DNA of 64,000 nt from Ulota crispa (taxonomy: Eukaryota > Streptophyta > Bryopsida > Orthotrichales > Orthotrichaceae), in contig OY987242.1 in NCBI GenBank assembly GCA_963920765.1, forward strand, positions 2,320,789 through 2,384,788, written 5' to 3'. Position numbers and translations under genes: made by a program. The stretch's first letter is position 1, and the number at the start of each line of letters is the position of its first letter. Positions 57,360-64,000 of this stretch are shown here, one piece after another. Under the pieces are notes generated by a model. It saw only the letters and a program-made list of their open reading frames with translations, did no database searches and was not told the DNA's origin.

Positions 57360-59400
57360 TTGTTACTTATTTATATTTGTGTTGTTTTCAATAAATCAAT
57401 AGCTGAGGCAAAAGGAGTGGTCGTGATAAGAACCACCATTTAATAACAGCGCAACGGCCATAGATTCTAGTACACTGTGTTGTCTTGTCACATGTACAGT
57501 TTAGAGAGGTAGGTTGCAGGTTGGCTGAATCAATTTCTTGCTTCACTAATTACCAAGCCGTGAGCCACTATTACTGCTCAACGAGTCTAATTGGGTTCAA
57601 ATCCAAACCAACGGGCGGCCAAAGACGACTGCTTCTCCAGCTAACCAAGTCCACAACTTGGCAACTGAAGATAAGTGTTTGACACTATTATATACTTGCG
57701 AGAGCACATGGCCAGTTTACTGTGGTGATTATTTTGTAATTGTTTATTTTTATATGTTTTTCTAGGTGTATTGAAAGGTTCATATATTTTGCCTATGTTT
57801 GAATAAAAATATTAAGGATTTAGAAGTGAATTGAAAAAATGTGAAAAGAGAAGGGGTTTGGCATTTATAGTGAGATTATGATGGAGAAAACTATGAACAA
57901 ATGTGTCCCATTACTTTACTTTGGATAGAGTTGAAATGTAGTTCGGGAGGATCCGTAATATGTTAGAAGTTAATGTATGAGTATTGGTTGGAAGAAGGAA
58001 AAAATTTCAAAACTTTGATGTGAGAGAACTTTTTGTATATATAAGATCTTGAATTGAAATTTAGAAGATTTTATTTTTTGTGTAATTACCTTTCTAAAAT
58101 GAGTTTGCAAATTTGATTTGAAATTGGTATGCAAAAATTATGAGGGTTTTAATTCTGGAGTTAATAAGCCAAACTATGAAAAAAGCCTGAGACTTTGACA
58201 GGCCATAGCTTACAATCTGTATATAATTTTGCAACAAGGTTTTAAATTTGTGCTCATTTTAGTCTTAGATTTCTAGAAAATCTTTAAACTTGTGATTTGG
58301 AGCTTGAAAGAGAAAGTTATAGAAGTATAAAGGTATGGAGGTGGCTACTTTTTTATTGAGAGAAGGCCAAAATTTTGAGGACTTATAACTTTTGAACAAT
58401 ATAAAAATTTTCTTTTCAAATTTTTAATTGTGTTAGATTGTTGCTACAGCTTTTTAAATTGTCATCAATCATTCTATTTAGAGTTTCATTGAAGGAGTTA
58501 TAGTGTGTAGAAGTTGGGGGTTGGATGCAATCTAAAAATATTAAGACCCAAATTTTGATTGACTAGAACTTTTGGATAGAATTTTAGTTTGTGGTGAAAT
58601 TTTTAGATGTTGTAGTTAATGGTACTATCTTTTTAAATTGTTATCAGGTTTATATGAGTGATTTATGGAACAAAAGTTATAAAAGGTTTAAAAAAGGTAC
58701 TGTTTTGTTTACAAGAAGGAAGAAGAGCCCCTATTTTGAATCCACATAACTTTTGGATAATAGTTTAAAATAAGTTGAAATTTATAAGGATGCTAGAAAA
58801 TTAGAAGGACTTTATAAAATGCTATTACACTTAGCATTTGGACTTTTGAGCCATTTGTGATACTAGATAAAAGGTTGCAGCCTTTTTAGAACTTGTTGAT
58901 TGTAATTTTTCTCATTATTTTTTTTAAAACATAAAGACTTGAAGATATGAAGATTTGAAGATTTCAAGATGAATATTTTGGATTTATTTTTTTATATATG
59001 TTTGGAATGTGGCTTTATTATTCCTAGCCGGTTTCAATGCTTGTTTGTCAATTCATTTTTATTATGTTTTGTAACTGTTGTTGCGAGCAGTATGGGTTAA
59101 ATTAAATTTAATCTTATTTATTGTCGTGGTAACAAAGTGGAATTGATCACTCACATGGTCGAGACTTGCTTTAATCTCATGATCTAGAGTTGTGGCTAAC
59201 AAAACGTGAATTTGATTTTAGGATCCCGTCATACGGACGGCAGCTCATGTCTGCTGTTCCGATCTACCCGCTCCGTATCCAGCGGGCTCTTATTCCTACT
59301 TTGACCCTTATATCCATAGAGCCAGCTACAGGATAGGCCAACGGAAAACAGAAGATTGAAGATTTGAAGAGTGAAGATTAAAGACCGACAACATTCTTTA
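57360..59400. mobile_element. Probable AT-rich insertion inside the copia gag
   Basis: Gag core and zinc knuckle normally lie close together. Here about 2 kb of unrelated AT-rich DNA intervenes. TGGTAACAAAGTGG at 59117-59130 resembles an initiator-tRNA primer-binding site, so part of this could be an LTR of another retroelement. Boundaries and target duplication were not resolved. Confidence 0.4.
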
Positions 59401-60340
59401 GTTAGCAACGCATGATCGCAACTAAATACTTTGCGTGTTCTCAAAGCGCGCTTTTCTCTATCCAACAACGCAGCTATTCTTCTAACTGTGTATCTCAACA
59501 GGGTCGGACCTCCTCTTTTTCACCAGCTACCACACAATGTCATAAGTGTAGCAATTGGAATCATTTAGCTCGCAATTGTTACTTTGGAGAAACAACTTGT
59601 CCACATCATCGTCCAGATCGTAAAACTCAAGGCCGATTGAGCATGTGCTGTTAACGTTGCTAAATCCACTGACAACATCAAAGCCTCAGATGACGCTGAT
59701 ACATATGATGAGGAAGCTCATGTCTCAGACTATATCGCTGCCTTTGGAGAAGATCAACACTATGATACCGTCAACGCCTGCATCGCCACCAGCAACATCG
59801 AGGAACAATGGTTTTTTTATTTAGGAGCATCCACACATATTACAAGCAATGCATGGCTTTTCATCAACGTCTTTTCTATGTCCACCACCAACATTGAGAT
59901 GCAGGTGACCACTTGCTAGGGATAGCAGCAAAGGGTAGCGTAAAATGTGTTAGTGCTACTAATATAATTCAAATTATTACAGATATTCTTTACGTTCCGG
60001 GTGTCACTATCAATCTTTTTTTATTTGATAAACTCACAAATCTAAGATATGAAATTTTGTTCACATCAAACTAGTGCCTCATATATGATAACCAGATATC
60101 AAATCAAGTCTTCCTACACGGAACACGTGACATCCACAACAAATTATACATGCTCGAGACAAAACTAGTCCCATCTCTAACGTCTGCTTTTGCTCGACAC
60201 TTGCTGCTAACACAATCCAAAGCACTATTACTTGCAGACACTAGCTTCACACCAACACAACAAGAAATACAACTATGGTACAAGCAAATTGGCCACCTGT
60301 GAATGCTCAAATCTTCTCCTTGAGAAGTAAGCACAAGCAC

Positions 60341-61180
60341 AACTGAGTTCTAATTTTAACTAGAAAATGAACTAAGCGTAAAGGAATAGCAAGATGGTAG
60401 GTTTGTTTATAGATTTCTAATTAAAAGATGTTTTCCAAACAATGAATCTTTCCTAACAAGTCTACAACATACAACAATGAACAAAGAAGAGAACAATTTG
60501 CTTAGTATATCACACGTTAGATTACGTAGCTAATTGGAGTAGGAACATAAGTAATCATACCTCGTCATGGGGTCCCATGTATCCTATGGCTTGATTGTGA
60601 GTGGCCTCTATTCTCCCTTAAGCGTGGATGTGGTAGTGCTGGATTGAATGTGTGGTGATTCTACTCTAAGAACAAATAATCACAACGTACTAGTGGGTGG
60701 ATGGAAACAAAACCCACTATTGAATCAGCTCATGCAACGTGGTTGTGACAAATAATCACAACGTCGTGTACGCACTCGGAAGGGAGTTAGAACCCACTCC
60801 TATCCTCCTTGGATGCTTATAATAGTATCCAAAGTGACGCTAATTGACCCTTTGTCTCTCTATTGGACTAAATATGAAGGATTTGTTCTTTTGCACACTT
60901 CCTATAACTCGGATAGACTAACCAAAGAAATGAGTAATGCATAGTTCAAAACAATAGTTGAATACTTTAGACTAGGCCAAGATAACTATGTGGGAACTAG
61001 TTTCCCACTAAGTGTCTTGTCTTCTCTTATAAAAATAATTCTAAATATTCACCTGGCCAAGGGCTGGACCTAGGCCTTCTTGAGTTTTGAGATCAGAGGC
61101 AGGCTAGGGAGCGGAGGTCGTTGATTGAGGACCGGTCGAGGGGGTCCGGGTATCGGCGGCTGCGTCAAAGATCGCCGGTA
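60341..61180. other. No gene recognised
   Basis: Contains a short direct repeat AACAAATAATCACAACGT-like at 60672-60690 and 60746-60765. Otherwise intergenic. Confidence 0.5.
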
Positions 61181-61184
61181 TTGC

Positions 61185-62350
61185 CGAGCTTTGAGGGAAT
61201 GCTAAACAGCTGCTAGACTGTTGGCTTCGAGAGAATGTTGAGCAACTGCTGACTGCTGGCTTCAAGAGGGAATGCTGAGCGCTGCCAATCGCTAAGCTTC
61301 AAGAGAATGCGAGCAGCTGCTGACTAGCTTGACAAGTGCAAGACTAGACTGATGGAATTGACAAGGGGCTGCGAGCTTGAGAGAATGCAAGCAACTGCCG
61401 ACTAGCTTGACAGAGGTGAGTCTAGACTAACAGGATTGACAGAAGCAAGGAGGACAAGCTTGAGCAATTTGGGGCTGTGGCTTCAAGAGAATGCTAGCAA
61501 CTTAGACTAAAGCTCGACAAGGGTGAGCTAGATTGATGAGATTGATAGGGGGCTGCAAACTTAAGCAATTTGAGGGCTGTAGGCCTTGAGAGAATACTAG
61601 CAGCTTGACTAAAATTGGACAGGGGGTGAGAGCTAGATTGAGAGGATTGTGAGCTTGAGAGAGCGCTAGTAGCTGCCACTAGGCTTGATAGGAATGAGGC
61701 TAGACTAATGAAATTGACAAGGGTTCGGGGCTTGAGCAATTCGAGGGCCATGGGCCTTGAGAAAATGCTAGCAGCTTGACTAGACAAGGGACGAGGGCTA
61801 GATTGATGAAATTAACAGGGCTATGGCCTTGAGAGAGCGCGCGCAACTCAACTGAGGCTGGACAGGGGACAAGAGCTAGACTAATGGAATTGTGAGCTCA
61901 AAAGAATGCTAGTAGTTGCCGCTAGATGATAAGGGTGAGGCTAGAATGATGAAATTGTAAGCTCTAGAGAACACTAGCAACTGCTGACTGGCTTGACAAG
62001 GAGTGAGCTAGACTAATGGAACTGACAGGGAGTTGGAGGGCCAAACTTTGAGCAACTCAAGGGCCATGAGCTCGAGAGAATGCTAGCAACTGTTGACTGG
62101 CTTAACAAAGAGTGAGCTAGATTGGTGGAACTAATAGGGAGCTGGAGGGCTGAAAGAGGGCCAAGCTTAACAGCCGCTGACTGGTAGAACTGACAGGGAG
62201 CTAGAGGGCCGAAAGAGGGCCAAACTTAATAGCCGCTGACTGGTGAGATCCTTGGTGAGGTGCTGGCCACCAATTGGACGCAAACTCAAGAACGTGGCAG
62301 GCCATTGGCTGAGGGAATTTGGGAGGTTGGGTGGCGTCTCAGAGAGTCTC
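61185..62350. repeat. Long degenerate minisatellite, roughly 70-100-bp unit
   Basis: Blocks such as GCTTGAGAGAATGCTAGCAG, CTGCTGACTGGCTTGACAAG and GAGCTAGACTGATGGAATTG recur about a dozen times in the same order with many changes. Frames through it on the minus strand (Ser/Leu-rich repeats at 61494-61787) are by-products. Confidence 0.8.
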
Positions 62351-63590
62351 AAGGGAATTGAGAGAGCTAGCCGAAGTTGAGTTTAAAGGATTCCAGTGGA
62401 GTTGCTAGGAAGGCTTGTTTTGATAAGGTGATGGCGTTTTGGTAATGGAATGGTAAGCTACAGATGTAAAGCAAAATACTATCAAAATGGCATACTCTAG
62501 AGATTGCTAATGACCACAATTACTGACCAAGACTTCTAAAAAGTATGGAAAAGCGGCATCGCTAGTTGTAATCCAACTTCCTAGGGATTAGTAAGACACT
62601 TGCAATTGACATTCAAAAACTCCTGAACCTTTCTTACTAGCTTGAAGGGCTCAATCCTTCTAAACTCAAAAAAAAAGGCTCTCAAATACAATGCAAAGAA
62701 GTAACTCTACTAAAGTGAGATTCAATGAATCCTAACAAAGACAGTGGGCTATGGCTCTAAATGGGAAAAATTGCAAGGAATGGATTACAATGGAAGGTGC
62801 TATAAATGATGGACTCAAGTAATGGTAAGTGATCTAAACATAGGAAAGTGATGGTTTGGAAAGGAGGTGAACCTCCCTTTATACATTTAGGGGAAGACAC
62901 CTTGACCCTCTATCTAGGAGATCCATATATCCTTTGAAATCTACCTAAAATCTAAGAAGAACTCAAAATGGATGAAATCTGGATGAATTTGCCATAACTT
63001 TTGGAGCATAGCTCCAAACAACAAAAAAATGGTGGCATTGGATTCCTTGGCCCCAAAACAGCCGATTTTGGTTGTTCACACTTCCAATTCCAAGATACAA
63101 GGTGTCAGGAATTTCAAATGAAGGGTTAGGGGTGGATGGATGAAAACCCTAGAATTGGAAATTCATCCAAAATTGAGAAATTGACTTCTTGAGGTCTTCC
63201 AACGTTGTCACAAGAGCCGGGAAACACTCCTTGTTTCTGTCAATTGGGCTCCAAATTAATAAGATCTTGAAATTGGATGTCGCACGAGTTCTTGAAATCA
63301 ATTGGATGTTGCCGTTCGGGGCCTTGCCGCTATTGAAACAACTTGAAACTTAGGTTGGTGTCTCAAATCCTTGAGAAACTCTTCCATGAATTTTAGTGGC
63401 ATTTTACTGTCATTTGTCAACCTCCTTTGATCGGGGTTGACCAATAGCCTAACAGGGTTGACTGCTTAGAGTCACACCTTCCAACAAGCAAAGTGTATGG
63501 GGAACCTTGGGTATAGACGCACCAAATGTTGTTGTTGTTAGTTGTTGAGTTGTGAACTAGTGATGTGGCCCTTAGTCATGATATAATTGA
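62351..63590. other. No gene recognised
   Basis: Mixed composition, low coding potential. Could be the non-coding part of a large retroelement whose ends lie outside the window. Confidence 0.45.
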
Positions 63591-63594
63591 GCAC

Positions 63595-63740
63595 GTCCTA
63601 AACTAACCCTCTCTAATTAGGTTAGTGGGGACTTTTGAAGGGGATTCCAAGCCCCATGTGACATTTCTTAAACTAACCCTCTCTAATTGGGTTAGTGGAG
63701 ATTTTTGGAGGGGATCTCAAGTCCTTAGTAGGTGTGTTCC
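63595..63740. repeat. Tandem duplication, about 66-bp unit
   Basis: AAACTAACCCTCTCTAATTA followed by GGTTAGTGGGGA occurs twice (from about 63599 and 63668), with a partial third start AAACTAACTAAATC at 63743. Confidence 0.8.
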
Positions 63741-64000
63741 TTAAACTAACTAAATCTACTAAATCTCACTAAATCACTCCTAATGACTTACCAAATGGAG
63801 TAGGGTAAATGGCAAACCACTAACCATTTGGTTTAACTAATCTCAATCAATATATATGGCTATTCCACTTATATTAATGTAATTTCAACACTAAGTAAAA
63901 CAAAAAATAAATTCAGGACTTCTAGCGTTGAATTTGAGACTCACACCACCTCAACTCCTAGTCATTGTACCACTTGACAAACCATTTGCTAGTCTCAGGT
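63741..64000. other. Window end, no gene
   Basis: AT-rich, featureless to the window edge. Confidence 0.5.

Larger units (their letters stand above)
56268..60340 (+). pseudogene. Decayed Ty1/copia gag-pol, interrupted
   Basis: Gag starts at 56564 with MDPTVHDVSESMKLVDHSNY and soon meets a stop. The UBN2-type core is readable later (VVDFLQEINGITTQLAGLEF; LTFSAFEGLFLQMKHNQ), then GRGGACSRR at about 57300. A zinc knuckle CHKCSNWNHLARNC (CX2CX4HX4C) comes only at 59538-59579. The protease region reads WFFYLGASTHITSN, where the catalytic Asp-Ser of the usual DSGAS is Tyr-Leu. Remnants of the integrase-leading part follow (LYVPGVTINL; LWYKQIGHL), in several frames. Integrase core, reverse transcriptase and RNase H are absent. 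The 2-kb gap between gag core and knuckle suggests an insertion. Confidence 0.8.

Noticed and set aside
61494-61787. 97-residue Ser/Leu-rich minus-strand frame
   Set aside because: It is a by-product of the minisatellite.

Overview
The window looks like a nuclear stretch of a land-plant genome. Supporting signs are short exons with GT-AG introns, telo-box promoters (TTAGGGTTT), a plant L18a-like membrane protein, an SMP-C2-C2 synaptotagmin, plant-style MCM9 and isoprenylcysteine methyltransferase, and long AT-rich intergenic DNA packed with transposon relics. A non-seed plant (lycophyte, fern or bryophyte) is my guess, partly because of the PLD3-type phospholipase. The species cannot be fixed from sequence alone.

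Layout. 1-12 kb is transposon territory. A CACTA element of about 7.65 kb (1244-8894) has matching CACTA termini and a perfect TTA target duplication. It carries a foldback MULE-like element, several tandem repeats, a frameshifted ORF cluster (6258-7479) and a palindrome whose arms contain Pol III-like A and B boxes (7898-8728). A broken hAT-type transposase follows (9749-11229). 12-21 kb holds one orphan first exon with a plant promoter (13051-13131), TTAA-flanked non-autonomous elements (16553-17453, 18945-19851) and another inverted-repeat element (20066-20569).

21.8-47.5 kb is a gene island with six genes whose exons I could join with consistent phase: a PLD3-like protein (-, 21808-25400), synaptotagmin/E-Syt-like (+, 26372-32194), ICMT (-, 32980-34863), an unrecognised acidic protein (-, 35797-37054), MCM9 (+, 38399-44942) and an L18a-like membrane protein (-, 46326-47468). 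PLD/SYT and acidic-protein/MCM9 are head-to-head pairs; SYT/ICMT and MCM9/L18a-like converge. The genes do not form one pathway: they cover endolysosomal nucleic-acid or lipid processing, ER membrane contact, prenyl-protein methylation, DNA recombination/replication, and a small membrane protein. ICMT has one and MCM9 two introns with U12-type donors (GTATCCTY).

47.9-64 kb is again gene-poor. It holds a second copy of the 0.9-kb TTAA element, a large foldback (50279-51151), a 405-bp TTAA element, twin TIR elements near 53 and 54.5 kb, a decayed Ty1/copia element with a recognisable PBS (56268), gag and zinc knuckle, a long degenerate minisatellite (about 61.2-62.35 kb) and short tandem duplications. 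No rRNA, functional tRNA, CRISPR array or complete transposase gene was found.
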